This document shows, one piece after another, positions 56,766 to 63,668 of a stretch of 64,000 nt of DNA; position 1 is the stretch's first letter; every line of letters starts with the position of its first letter. The notes under the pieces were generated by a model. It ran no database searches and was not told where the DNA came from. It saw only the letters and a program-made list of their open reading frames with translations. Source of the DNA: Streptomyces sp. Je 1-369 (GTDB lineage: Bacteria > Actinomycetota > Actinomycetes > Streptomycetales > Streptomycetaceae); contig NZ_CP101750.1 in NCBI RefSeq assembly GCF_026810505.1, positions 4,245,254 to 4,309,253 of the forward strand, given 5' to 3'. The translations under genes and the position numbers were made by a program.

Positions 56766-57338
56766 ATGTATGGGAATACCGGTACTCAATTTTCCGGTCG
56801 CGGAATGTTCGAGTTCGACGTGCCCAAGCACTTGTCCGGGGGAGAATTCTTTATCGAGGCACGATGCCGGATATTCGGCCCCGGTTTTGCCATTCACGGC
56901 GAGATCCACGAGGACGGCATCACCAAGCACGAGCACATAGGCTTCGTGCACTGGGGCGACACAATTCACATGATGATCCCCGGACAGTACGAAAGACTGG
57001 TCGTCAAGGGCGCATCGAGTGACCGTAAAACCGGCCGCTGGAGCCTGGAATGCAAGAGCTTCCCGGAGCTTCCCGAGCTGTCGTCCGAGAACTCGGCCGG
57101 CGCATCGCGCATGTTCCTCATACGCGGTGGAGCGAGGCGCGCAGACGTCGAATTCGCGGGCGCAGGCTCTGTACGGCACTTCGATCTCGAGGGCGGCAAA
57201 GAACAGGAGATCGTCAGTAACACCGGCAGCTTCCGCGGAACCATCACGATCCCCGGGGACGGCGTGGTCGCGATCTCTCAGCCCTTCGGTGGCTGGGGTC
57301 CGATGCAGAAGTGGAAACTCACCCTTCGCGGGCGCTGA
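56766..57338 (+). CDS. Counter-oriented beta-rich protein, unknown
   Basis: The 190-residue protein on the opposite strand to all tail genes. GC is visibly lower than its neighbours. It has no signal or membrane segment. Segments MFEFDVPKHLSGGEFFIEARCRIFGPGF, GDTIHMMIPGQYERLVVKG and GVVAISQPFGGWGPMQKWKLTL suggest paired beta-sandwich strands. It shares a 29-nt divergent region with the coiled-coil gene and runs towards the GT gene, converging with it. I do not know the family. It looks like a cargo or morphology gene acquired by the tail locus. Confidence 0.72.
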   Translation: MYGNTGTQFSGRGMFEFDVPKHLSGGEFFIEARCRIFGPGFAIHGEIHEDGITKHEHIGFVHWGDTIHMMIPGQYERLVVKGASSDRKTGRWSLECKSFPELPELSSENSAGASRMFLIRGGARRADVEFAGAGSVRHFDLEGGKEQEIVSNTGSFRGTITIPGDGVVAISQPFGGWGPMQKWKLTLRGR

Positions 57339-57354
57339 CCCCGTCGGCTCCCCG

Positions 57355-57756
57355 TCAGGAGAAGAAGGCGACCAGCTGCTCCGCCGACGGCATGGAGGGC
57401 TCGGAGGCAGGTGCCCGCTCCTCGACGCGGTCCTCCGCAGGGCGGGGCGTGCCGGGACGTGGCAGTGGCTTCGGCGGGTCCAGGGGATCCGCGTCCTCGT
57501 CCTGGTTGACCGTCGCGAACATCCAGTTCGCGTCGGCCAGTTGGTCCACCACGTGGGCCAGGAGGTAGTCCGTGACCGACCACTCCGCAGCCTCCCCCTC
57601 CGTCTCCCGCGCCAACGCCCCCTCCTGCGGCAGATGCCGGATCAGGAGGGCGAGGCGGCGGGAGGAGAGGCGGCCGCGGTGCCAGTCCAGGAGGTCGAGG
57701 CCGTAGAAGCGGAGCAGGTCGGCCTCAAGAGCCTCGGCGTGTTCGTCGACGAACAC
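57355..57756 (-). CDS. Tail assembly chaperone T part (read by -1 frameshift)
   Basis: Residues MFVDEHAEALEADLLRFYGLDLLDWHRGRLSSRRLALLIRHLP fit the siphophage tail chaperone T region that follows G. The independent start (GTG 57756) has no visible Shine-Dalgarno and lies in the loop-side of the hairpin, so it is more likely produced as the GT fusion (about 233 residues) by slippage at 57771-57777. The C-terminus is Pro-rich and acidic. Confidence 0.82.
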   Translation of the reverse strand: MFVDEHAEALEADLLRFYGLDLLDWHRGRLSSRRLALLIRHLPQEGALARETEGEAAEWSVTDYLLAHVVDQLADANWMFATVNQDEDADPLDPPKPLPRPGTPRPAEDRVEERAPASEPSMPSAEQLVAFFS

Positions 57757-57777
57757 GCCGAGGCTCAGCCTTCCCCC
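57730..57777 (-). promoter_or_regulatory. Programmed -1 ribosomal frameshift signal
   Basis: On the minus strand GGGGGAA (57777-57771, read G-GGG-GAA) is followed by a 5-nt spacer and a perfect 36-nt palindrome (57765-57730; 16-bp stem around TCGA). G's stop lies 4 nt past the slip site. A -1 slip joins G exactly to the T frame. Confidence 0.85.
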
Positions 57778-58055
57778 AGGCCGAGCCCGGTCTCCTTGCC
57801 GTACGCCTCAAGGATCGCCGCGATGTCCTGCATCGTGACCTCGTGCCGCTCGAAGCGGGCGTACTGCTGCTCCCCCAGGAGGAGTTCGAGCAGCCCGTCC
57901 ACGTCGTTGTCGTCGAGGTCGCGCAGCTTGCGCGCGGTCGCGCGGGTCAGTTCGGTCGGCAGCTCGAAGCTGTCGGAGTCGAGCTCGAAGGTCCACGCCC
58001 GGCCGAGCGCTTCGAGGCGCTGGGCTCGGGCGGCGTTGACGTTGAAGCCGGACAC
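57765..58055 (-). CDS. Tail assembly chaperone G
   Basis: The 96-residue protein (GTG 58055, GGAGA before it) has helices FELPTELTRATARKLRDLDDNDVDGLLELLLGEQQYARFERHEVTMQDIAAILEAYGKE. This fits actinophage tail assembly chaperones that bind the tape measure. It ends with GLGLGEG just after the slippery GGGGGAA. Normal termination gives G. Slippage gives GT, which carries the T domain needed to recruit tube subunits. Confidence 0.88.
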   Translation of the reverse strand: MSGFNVNAARAQRLEALGRAWTFELDSDSFELPTELTRATARKLRDLDDNDVDGLLELLLGEQQYARFERHEVTMQDIAAILEAYGKETGLGLGEG

Positions 58056-58077
58056 GGGTCTCTCCTTCGGCAAAGGC

Positions 58078-58113
58078 GACGCCCGGCCGTGCTGGGGGCA
58101 CGGGCCGGGCGTC
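58078..58113 (-). terminator. Hairpin between tube and chaperone genes
   Basis: GACGCCCGGCC and GGCCGGGCGTC enclose a GTG-loop-CAC. It could be a partial terminator that lowers chaperone transcripts below tube transcripts, as tube subunits are needed in hundreds of copies per particle. Confidence 0.65.
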
Positions 58114-58240
58114 GCTGGGATCCTATGCGGTCGCGCGCAAGCGCAACCGGCGATTTCGCGCAATCAACCAAGCGGTCGGCAGGGGGTGTTGAGCGATATC
58201 AGTGCACGCCCTCGTCCCCCCACCGCCCCGCCGGGCCCGC

Positions 58241-58846
58241 TTACGAGTACGACGTGGCCAGTTCCTTGATCCGGAAGCTGGCCAGCGGGGCGTTGTCGTC
58301 CTTGGCCAGCGCCGTGAACGTCACGCCCAGCTTCACCGCGCCGGTCCGGGTCAGACCGATCTCCTCGGTCTCGGTGACCTGACCGCGCGGCACGATGAAC
58401 CGGTACTTCGCCGCTCCGTCGGTGAACTCGATGCCGAGCGCACGCTCGTCCGCCGCCGGGGAGTTGGCGAGGTCGTACGTGAACTCCTTCAGGTCGGCCT
58501 CGGCCTGCGCGTCGATCGTCGTCGGCGTGGTGGCCGCCTTGACCTCGCCACCGCCCATGAAGAAGGCCAGGTTCGCCTTGTTCAGCTGCAGCAGCTGGAA
58601 CTTCACGGTGAGGTCGCGGTCGGAGTAGATGAACCGCGCCGGGCTCACCGACTGCCAGGTGTCGACCGGGTCGATCTTGTCCTTCTTGTTGAACTTGATG
58701 CCGTCGGTCGTGGTGTAACCGAGGTCCGTCCACTTCGCCTTGTCCCAGTCGGTGGCGATGGTGGCCGGCGCCTCGGTCCCGACCTGCGCGATCAGCACGC
58801 GTCCGGTACCTGCGACGCGGATTTCCTTGCCGTTGTTGCCTGCCAT
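58241..58846 (-). CDS. Major tail tube protein
   Basis: The 201-residue protein has the tube layout: MAGNNGKEIRVAGTGRVLIAQVGTEAPATI, TDWDKAKWTDLGYTTTDGIKF, SPARFIYSDRDLTVKFQLLQLNKANLAFFMGGG, VTETEEIGLTRTGAVKLGVTFTALAKD. Actinophage major tail proteins of this size stack as hexamers. GAGGAG stands 5-6 nt before the ATG. It precedes the chaperones, a canonical order. The hairpin after the gene suggests separately raised expression. Confidence 0.9.
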   Translation of the reverse strand: MAGNNGKEIRVAGTGRVLIAQVGTEAPATIATDWDKAKWTDLGYTTTDGIKFNKKDKIDPVDTWQSVSPARFIYSDRDLTVKFQLLQLNKANLAFFMGGGEVKAATTPTTIDAQAEADLKEFTYDLANSPAADERALGIEFTDGAAKYRFIVPRGQVTETEEIGLTRTGAVKLGVTFTALAKDDNAPLASFRIKELATSYS

Positions 58847-58961
58847 GCGAACTCCTCGGATCTCGGTTGTCTGTCGGTACGACGAAGGCCGTCACGACGA
58901 AGGCCCCGCCGGGTGGCAGGGCCTTGAGGGGGTGGTGCGGCTGCGACGTGGTGCGGTGGTG

Positions 58962-59363
58962 TTACGCGGGGCGGATCGAGATCCGCACCGTCGACAGGTA
59001 CCGGTTGCCCGCCGGACGGTTGTAGTCGGGCAGCCAGCGCGGCCCGTCCGCCTCGGCGACGTCGGTGACGACGGCCCCGCCGTACGAGGTGCCGGCCAGT
59101 TCGAGCACACAGGCACGGGCGGCGAGGGAGATGCCGTGCGCGGTGGACTTGTCCGGGCCGTAGACCTCCAGGTCGAGCAGCGGCTGGTCGAGATGCCGGT
59201 CGTCGACCCACGCGCCGCCGACGCGGGAGACGAGGACGGCCTTCTGGGTGCCGTCGAACCCGGCGGGCGGCTTGTTGTCGACGACCGAACCGGCGAGCTC
59301 CGCCCGGTTCTTGAGGAAGTCGACGACGAGCCGTTCCGCGTCGGGGAAGGTCAGGATGGACAC
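58962..59363 (-). CDS. Tail completion / terminator protein
   Basis: The 133-residue protein (GTG 59363, GGGAG 7 nt upstream) begins MSILTFPDAERLVVDFLKNRAELAGSVVDNKPPAGFDGTQKAVLV, with a middle GGAWVDDRHLDQPLLDLEVYGPDKSTA and the end GNRYLSTVRISIRPA. This is the pattern of siphophage tail terminator proteins (gpU-like). In a phage it would join tail to head. In a headless particle it would cap the tube. The head connector genes normally beside it are absent. Confidence 0.85.
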   Translation of the reverse strand: MSILTFPDAERLVVDFLKNRAELAGSVVDNKPPAGFDGTQKAVLVSRVGGAWVDDRHLDQPLLDLEVYGPDKSTAHGISLAARACVLELAGTSYGGAVVTDVAEADGPRWLPDYNRPAGNRYLSTVRISIRPA

Positions 59364-59534
59364 ATGGACACTCCCTGTCATGAGAAGGGAAACGAGTGGG
59401 GGCAACACAAAGCGGCAGGTCCGCCGCCCCGGTGTGGGGCGCAGCTCTGCCGCTGCTCCAAGTGTGATCCAGGTGCCCTGATCCCGCAACTGACTGTCGG
59501 GCGGCGGGGGTTGAGCGGCTGTCCCGGAACGTGA

Positions 59535-59568
59535 AGAGGGCCCCGCACCATCCGGTGCGGGGCCCTCT
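59535..59568 (-). terminator. Hairpin separating regulators from tail genes
   Basis: GAGGGCCCCGCACC and GGTGCGGGGCCCTC form a perfect 14-bp stem with an ATCC loop. It lies between the small HTH gene and the tail completion gene. Antitermination or a new promoter is needed downstream. Confidence 0.8.
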
Positions 59569-59583
59569 CGACTCGCCTTGCGC

Positions 59584-59769
59584 CTACGCCCTCGCCGCCC
59601 GTCGCACGACGCGCTCCGCGGCGAACACGTCCTCCAGGCGGTACATGGAGCGCCGTCCCTGCCGTCCCGCGGCCTTCAGGTGGCCGAGCTGGACCCACTT
59701 GCGGATGGTCGCGGGCGAGACGTCGGCCTCGGTGGCGGCGAGGTCGCCCGAGATGAGCGGTGTGTTCAT
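59584..59769 (-). CDS. Excisionase/MerR-type small HTH protein
   Basis: The 61-residue winged-helix protein reads LISGDLAATEADVSPATIRKWVQLGHLKAAGRQGRRSMYRLEDVFAAERVVRR. The motif VSPATIRKWVQLGHLKAAGR is the recognition helix plus wing. Such proteins serve as BldC- or Xis-like DNA binders. With no integrase nearby a regulatory role for the tail operon is likelier. ATG overlaps the upstream stop (ATGA). Confidence 0.88.
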   Translation of the reverse strand: MNTPLISGDLAATEADVSPATIRKWVQLGHLKAAGRQGRRSMYRLEDVFAAERVVRRAARA

Positions 59770-60308
59770 GCCGCGTCCCCCGTCTCCTCGCCCGTCTCCT
59801 CGTCGAGCACGTGCCGACAGGGCGGGTTCACGCACATCGCGACCCCGCGTTCGGGAAAGGCGCGCAGCGACACGGAGCCGCAGGCCGGACAGCGGCCGGG
59901 CAGCCGCACCAGCTGCTCGGGGTCCCCGAGGGCGCGGGCGCAGCGGTTGGCCATCCGGCGGGTCTCCTCCTCGACGTGGGCCGCGAGGTCGGGCATGTCC
60001 CTGTCCCGCAGTACGTCGAGGAGTTCGGTGAGGCGGCGCAGGCGGACCGGCACCGGGGCGGCGGAGATGCGGCGCAGGCCGAGGCGGTCCCGTACCGCCT
60101 CCTCCAGTTCGACCACCCCGTCGCCGACGTCGCGGAGGGCATCGGAGACGTAGAGGCGTACGGGCGCGACGGTCGACGCGGCGGGACCGCCGCCCCGCAC
60201 CTCGCGGAACGTCCGTCCCGTGCCGGGCGCGAGCTCCTCAAGGAGCAAGGGGTACCGGCGTCGCAGCGAGTCGATCCAGAGCGCGGCACGGTCCACGGCA
60301 CTGCTCAT
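59766..60308 (-). CDS. Zinc-ribbon protein of tail-locus regulator operon
   Basis: The 180-residue protein has a helical body (DSLRRRYPLLLEELAPG ... DALRDVGDGVVELEEAVRDRLG ... VEEETRRMANRCARALGD) and a C-terminal four-Cys zinc ribbon: RCPACGSVSLRAFPERGVAMCVNPPCRH. Start ATG 60308 overlaps the WhiB stop; GTG 60311 is possible. Function unknown. The ribbon fits a DNA- or RNA-binding regulator or a sigma/RNAP partner. Confidence 0.82.
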   Translation of the reverse strand: MSSAVDRAALWIDSLRRRYPLLLEELAPGTGRTFREVRGGGPAASTVAPVRLYVSDALRDVGDGVVELEEAVRDRLGLRRISAAPVPVRLRRLTELLDVLRDRDMPDLAAHVEEETRRMANRCARALGDPEQLVRLPGRCPACGSVSLRAFPERGVAMCVNPPCRHVLDEETGEETGDAA

Positions 60309-60640
60309 CACGAACTCCCCAGCTTCTCGGTGGGCTTCGGCTTGCGCGGTTTGACCTCGCGGCCGTTGCGCCAGAGGCGTCCCCCGCTGACCCCGTCGAA
60401 CCAGGTGTGCGACGGGTCGACGATGGCTTCACACTCACGTCGGATCGGGCACTGATTGCAGGCGCGCAATACCGGCGCCGCTTCGGCAGGGGTGCGAGTG
60501 AAGACGTACTGCTGGGGGAGATCCACGCAGGCGGCGTTCCGGCGCCAGTCGAGAGCTTCGTCCCGGCGGGGCCCGGAGACTCGTATGTCAGCGAACGCGC
60601 TGTTCAGAGCAGGTGCGGGCAGATCTGTCCGATTGGGCAT
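60308..60640 (-). CDS. WhiB-like iron-sulfur regulator
   Basis: The 110-residue protein (ATG 60640, GGAGGGG 6 nt before) has the four-Cys WhiB cluster: Cys38, Cys61, Cys64, Cys70, in NAACVD and ACNQCPIRREC. The turn G(I/V)SGGRLW (DGVSGGRLWRNGR) and a basic tail (REVKPRKPKPTEKL) follow. WhiB proteins bind a 4Fe-4S cluster and act with sigma factors. Phage and tailocin loci in actinobacteria often hold one. It heads a three-gene regulator operon with a SOS box 22 nt upstream. Confidence 0.93.
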   Translation of the reverse strand: MPNRTDLPAPALNSAFADIRVSGPRRDEALDWRRNAACVDLPQQYVFTRTPAEAAPVLRACNQCPIRRECEAIVDPSHTWFDGVSGGRLWRNGREVKPRKPKPTEKLGSS

Positions 60641-60661
60641 GCGCATCCCCTCCGCAGGTAT

Positions 60662-60677
60662 GCGAACATTAGTTCGA
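60662..60677 (-). promoter_or_regulatory. Putative LexA SOS box
   Basis: CGAAC-ATTA-GTTCG with an additional A (of GTTCGA) matches the actinobacterial LexA box TCGAAC-N4-GTTCGA at 11 of 12 fixed positions. It lies 22 nt before the WhiB start, where a repressor would block transcription. Confidence 0.7.
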
Positions 60678-60913
60678 AGACGTCGATGCGTGATCAGAGT
60701 TCCACGCTACGTGCGCATGCGCAACTAAAAACGGCGAGGAGTGGAATAGGGGAAGGAGACGGAAGTGGCCGGAAACAGACGCTGTCGCACCCCCTGGAGG
60801 GCGCCCTTCCGCGCCCGCCCGTGCCGGATCTTCACAACAACGTGCGAGCGCGCACATATTTCAGTGCGCGCGCGATCGGTACGCTCGCTCTGCGACGAGG
60901 GGAGAGCGACGAC

Positions 60914-61405
60914 ATGGTGTCCAGCCCGCGGGCCAGCGCCCGCAGCGACCAGGGGTACCGACCCGGGAGCGACCACGAACACAGCCGTGAGGGTGGCCGG
61001 AACCGAGCGGACGAACTGGAGGAGTTCGCCGAGTGGATCGAGGGCGTGATGCGCGAGCGCGGTTACGACATCGACAGTCCGCGCGGCGGCGGCAAGTCGA
61101 AACTGGCGGACGACGCGGGCGTGCACCGGGCCGCGGTCAGCCGCCTCATCCAGCGGCAGAGCATGCCGGACCTGGAGACGATGCGGCGCCTCGCCGCGGT
61201 GCTCGGGGTCCCCCTGCGGGACATGCTGATCCGTTCGGGGCGGCTGTCCGAGAACGATCTGCCGATCATGGCGGCACGGGGCGGGGATCCCGAGGCCCCC
61301 CGACTGCTGAGCCCCGAGGAAGCGGCCCGGAGAATGGGGGTGCCCCCAGAGCTGCAGGCGGTCTTCGTGAGGGTCACGAAGGCGTTCCTGCCGCAGGTCG
61401 AGTAG
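60914..61405 (+). CDS. XRE-type HTH regulator
   Basis: The 163-residue protein has an N-terminal disordered part and an XRE HTH with GKSKLADDAGVHRAAVSRLIQRQSMPDLETMRRLAAVLG. A C-terminal tail LLSPEEAARRMGVPPELQAVF follows. It is transcribed divergently from the WhiB operon, so it may be the phage-type repressor of the tail locus. GGGGAG lies 9 nt before the ATG. In a phage this would be a CI-like element, here without a protease domain. Confidence 0.87.
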   Translation: MVSSPRASARSDQGYRPGSDHEHSREGGRNRADELEEFAEWIEGVMRERGYDIDSPRGGGKSKLADDAGVHRAAVSRLIQRQSMPDLETMRRLAAVLGVPLRDMLIRSGRLSENDLPIMAARGGDPEAPRLLSPEEAARRMGVPPELQAVFVRVTKAFLPQVE

Positions 61406-61470
61406 TCGAACAGCTGGGGGCCGACTCACGGCCGACTTACGCAGCCCGGGGGCACAGAGGGAGTGCGAAC

Positions 61471-61995
61471 ATGCCGACTGACGAAGCGGAGGGGCCGTCC
61501 GGGGGCGCACGGCGGCGCGGCGCGGGACGCCATGACGCCGAGAGCGGGACGAGGGCGTCCGAGGAGCTGGCCTACCTCGTCGGCGGGCTGCTGATCGAGC
61601 TCGGCTCGAAGATCCAGGAGGCCGGGGTCGACGGCGTCCGGATCCTCACCGAGGAGGAGGCGCAGATGACGCAGCTGCGCTGGTTCCAGGAGGGCTGGGC
61701 GGAGCACGCCCGCGCCACGGAACACGCGCGTACGGCCGACGACGGCCCCGGAGCCGGTTCGCCGGCGGGTCACGCCGGTCACGCGGACGAGCAGCCGCCG
61801 TCCACGGGGGCATCCACGGGGGCGTCGTCCCCCTCATCCGCGAGGCTGCTCCGGTTCCCTACGGACGCCCCGCGCGGCACGCACCCGCTGCCGATCGTGG
61901 GCACGGACGAGGTCCGCGGAACGAGGGACCTGATGGCGCACCGGCCGCGCAGGCGCCGGGAGGACGGACCGAAGCGCACCGGTCCTGACGCATAG
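61471..61995 (+). CDS. Hypothetical protein, charged and low-complexity
   Basis: The 174-residue protein has one conserved-looking segment (SEELAYLVGGLLIELGSKIQEAGVDGVRILTEEEAQMTQLRWFQEGWAEH), and the remainder is Gly/Ala/Ser-rich. No signal, membrane or known motif. It follows the XRE gene by 65 nt in the same direction. Possibly in the same unit. Homology cannot be judged. Confidence 0.65.
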   Translation: MPTDEAEGPSGGARRRGAGRHDAESGTRASEELAYLVGGLLIELGSKIQEAGVDGVRILTEEEAQMTQLRWFQEGWAEHARATEHARTADDGPGAGSPAGHAGHADEQPPSTGASTGASSPSSARLLRFPTDAPRGTHPLPIVGTDEVRGTRDLMAHRPRRRREDGPKRTGPDA

Positions 61996-62030
61996 CATCA
62001 CGTATCCTCCGCTTTCGCCCGTCCGGGCGA

Positions 62031-62948
62031 GTGAGCGAGCAGGAAGAGAATGGACAGCTGGTGTCGCGAATATCGCGGGTGACGCGGGGGTCGCGGGTGC
62101 CGCGGGTCTCCCGCCTGGTCGGCTGGTGCCGGAACGCCATGCTCCATGAGTGGCGCAGCGTCGTCGTGGGCCCGTGCCGCAGGCTCAGGGAGCGCGGCCC
62201 CCTGGGCGTCTCACTGGCCGTCGCCGCCTGCGTCGCCGTGATCGGCCTGCACGAGTTCCAGCAGACCGCTGCCGGTGCGGGCGTGGTGCGCGTACTCAGT
62301 GAGGTACGCGCCGACCAGCCGGTCTGGCTGTCCCTGCTCCGCACGCCCGTCTCCGTGTTCGTGCCCGCGGTCGACCTGTCGGCCTGGGGCGGCCTGCCCC
62401 GCCTGTTCCTGGCGTTCGCACTCGCGGAGCTGCTCTTCGGACGCGTACGGACGCTGCTGGTGGCGTACGCCGTCACGCTCGCGGGAACCCTCGGGGCGCG
62501 CGTCATGGTCGCCCTCGGACCCGACCGGCTCGGTCTCCCCGCGGAGGCCGCGCACACGGTCGACACCGGGGCCTCGGCGGCGATCGTCGGCCTCTTCGCC
62601 TACACGGCCGTGGCGCTGCGCTCGCCGCTGCTCTTCCTCGCCGCGGTCGTACCGACGGTGACGGGGTCGATCGCCGAGCCGAACCTGGCGGGCCGTGAGC
62701 ACTTGGTCGCGGTAACCGTGGCGATGGTTCTCGGTCTCGTACTGCACGGGACGACCGCCCGTTGTCAGTGGGCGCTGCCAGTATCGGAGGCAGTCGATCA
62801 GGAGGTCGGACATGGCCAGAAGCTCGGACATGACCGGGAGGCCGGACATGAGCGGGACGCCGGACATGAGCGGGGCGCCGGAGAGGGTGGTTCTCGACGC
62901 CGGCGCCCCGCTGGCCGCAGCCGTAACGGGCGCGATCCGGAGCGGTGA
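62031..62948 (+). CDS. Rhomboid-like membrane protein
   Basis: The 305-residue protein starts at GTG 62031. It has an Arg-rich N-terminus, then about six helices. DTGASAAIVGLFAYTAVAL carries a GxS motif at the place of the rhomboid catalytic Ser, and LAGREHLVAVTVAMVLGLVLHG holds the expected downstream His. It lacks a clear GWRxxT loop. The C-terminus is highly charged (GHDREAGHERDAGHERGAG) and shares its DNA with the start of the ankyrin gene. Protease activity is possible, not shown. Confidence 0.75.
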   Translation: MSEQEENGQLVSRISRVTRGSRVPRVSRLVGWCRNAMLHEWRSVVVGPCRRLRERGPLGVSLAVAACVAVIGLHEFQQTAAGAGVVRVLSEVRADQPVWLSLLRTPVSVFVPAVDLSAWGGLPRLFLAFALAELLFGRVRTLLVAYAVTLAGTLGARVMVALGPDRLGLPAEAAHTVDTGASAAIVGLFAYTAVALRSPLLFLAAVVPTVTGSIAEPNLAGREHLVAVTVAMVLGLVLHGTTARCQWALPVSEAVDQEVGHGQKLGHDREAGHERDAGHERGAGEGGSRRRRPAGRSRNGRDPER

Positions 62949-63618
62949 CGTCGCGGCCCTGCGCGAGCTGCTCGCCACGCACCCCGGACTCGCCGCCGCG
63001 GGCGTCGAGCAGCACGGTGAGGCGGCGGGGGTGCGCAGCCTGCTCCACCTCGCCACGGACTGGCCCGGCCACTTCCCCGCCGGACCCGAGGTCATCGAGG
63101 TACTCGTCGCGGCGGGCGCGGACCCCGACGCCCGGTTCGTCGGCGCCCACAGCGAAACTCCGCTGCACTGGGCGGCGAGCAACGACGACGTGGCGGCGGT
63201 GGACGCGCTGGTCGCGGCGGGCGCGGACATCGAGGCGGCCGGGGCGGTCATCGGAGGCGGCACGCCGCTGGCCGACGCGCGCGGCTTCGGACAGTGGCGT
63301 GCGGCCCGTCGGCTCCTGGAACTCGGGGCGCGGACGACGCTCCAGGACGCGGCGACGCTGGGCCTGCTGGACAGGGTCACGTCCTGCATCGACACAGGTA
63401 CGGACACCGACTCCGACGACATCACCGGCGCGTTCTGGGGCGCGTGCCACGGCGGACATCTGGCGACCGCCCGCTTCCTGCTCGAACGGGGCGCCGACCT
63501 CGACTGGATCGGGTACGACGACATGACGCCCCTGGACATCGCGGTCGAGGCGGGAGCCGACGACGTAGCGGAGTGGCTGCGGGGCGAAGGGGCCAAGAGG
63601 CGACGGGAGTTGGGGTGA
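62812..63618 (+). CDS. Ankyrin-repeat protein
   Basis: The 268-residue protein has ankyrin units: ETPLHWAASNDDVAAVDALVAAGADIEAAG, TPLADARGFGQWRAARRLLELGA, GACHGGHLATARFLLERGADLDWIGYDDMTPLDIAVEAG. They number five to six. Soluble; a binding scaffold. The start ATG follows GAGG at 6 nt, though several later ATGs in the MTGRPDMSGTPDMSGAPE repeat are possible. It overlaps the rhomboid-like C-terminus by 137 bp in another frame. Confidence 0.85.
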   Translation: MARSSDMTGRPDMSGTPDMSGAPERVVLDAGAPLAAAVTGAIRSGDVAALRELLATHPGLAAAGVEQHGEAAGVRSLLHLATDWPGHFPAGPEVIEVLVAAGADPDARFVGAHSETPLHWAASNDDVAAVDALVAAGADIEAAGAVIGGGTPLADARGFGQWRAARRLLELGARTTLQDAATLGLLDRVTSCIDTGTDTDSDDITGAFWGACHGGHLATARFLLERGADLDWIGYDDMTPLDIAVEAGADDVAEWLRGEGAKRRRELG

Positions 63619-63668
63619 CATATCCCCGGCGCCGACGACGGGCGGGCCCCTGAACAGTCCGGCGCGGC

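Larger units (their letters stand above)
49511..61405. other. Headless siphovirus-type tail locus (probable F-type tailocin)
   Basis: Leftward from the regulators at 60.3-61.4 kb the genes follow standard siphophage tail order: tail completion, tube, G/GT, (two extra genes), tape measure, distal tail, hub, small gene, fibre, lysin, holins. There are no capsid, portal, terminase, head-tail connector, integrase or replication genes in the 12 kb, and stress genes lie on one side and hypotheticals on the other. Domain order with holin and endolysin but without a head is the hallmark of flexible tailocins. A decayed prophage is the alternative, but all tail ORFs look intact. Confidence 0.82.

Noticed and set aside
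49511..61405. Contractile injection system (eCIS)
   Set aside because: No sheath, baseplate wedge, AAA+ ATPase or spike protein is visible. The chaperone frameshift and Dit/hub order are those of flexible siphovirus tails.
49511..61405. Complete prophage
   Set aside because: No capsid, portal, terminase, connector, integrase or replication genes, and no tRNA or att repeats at its edges.
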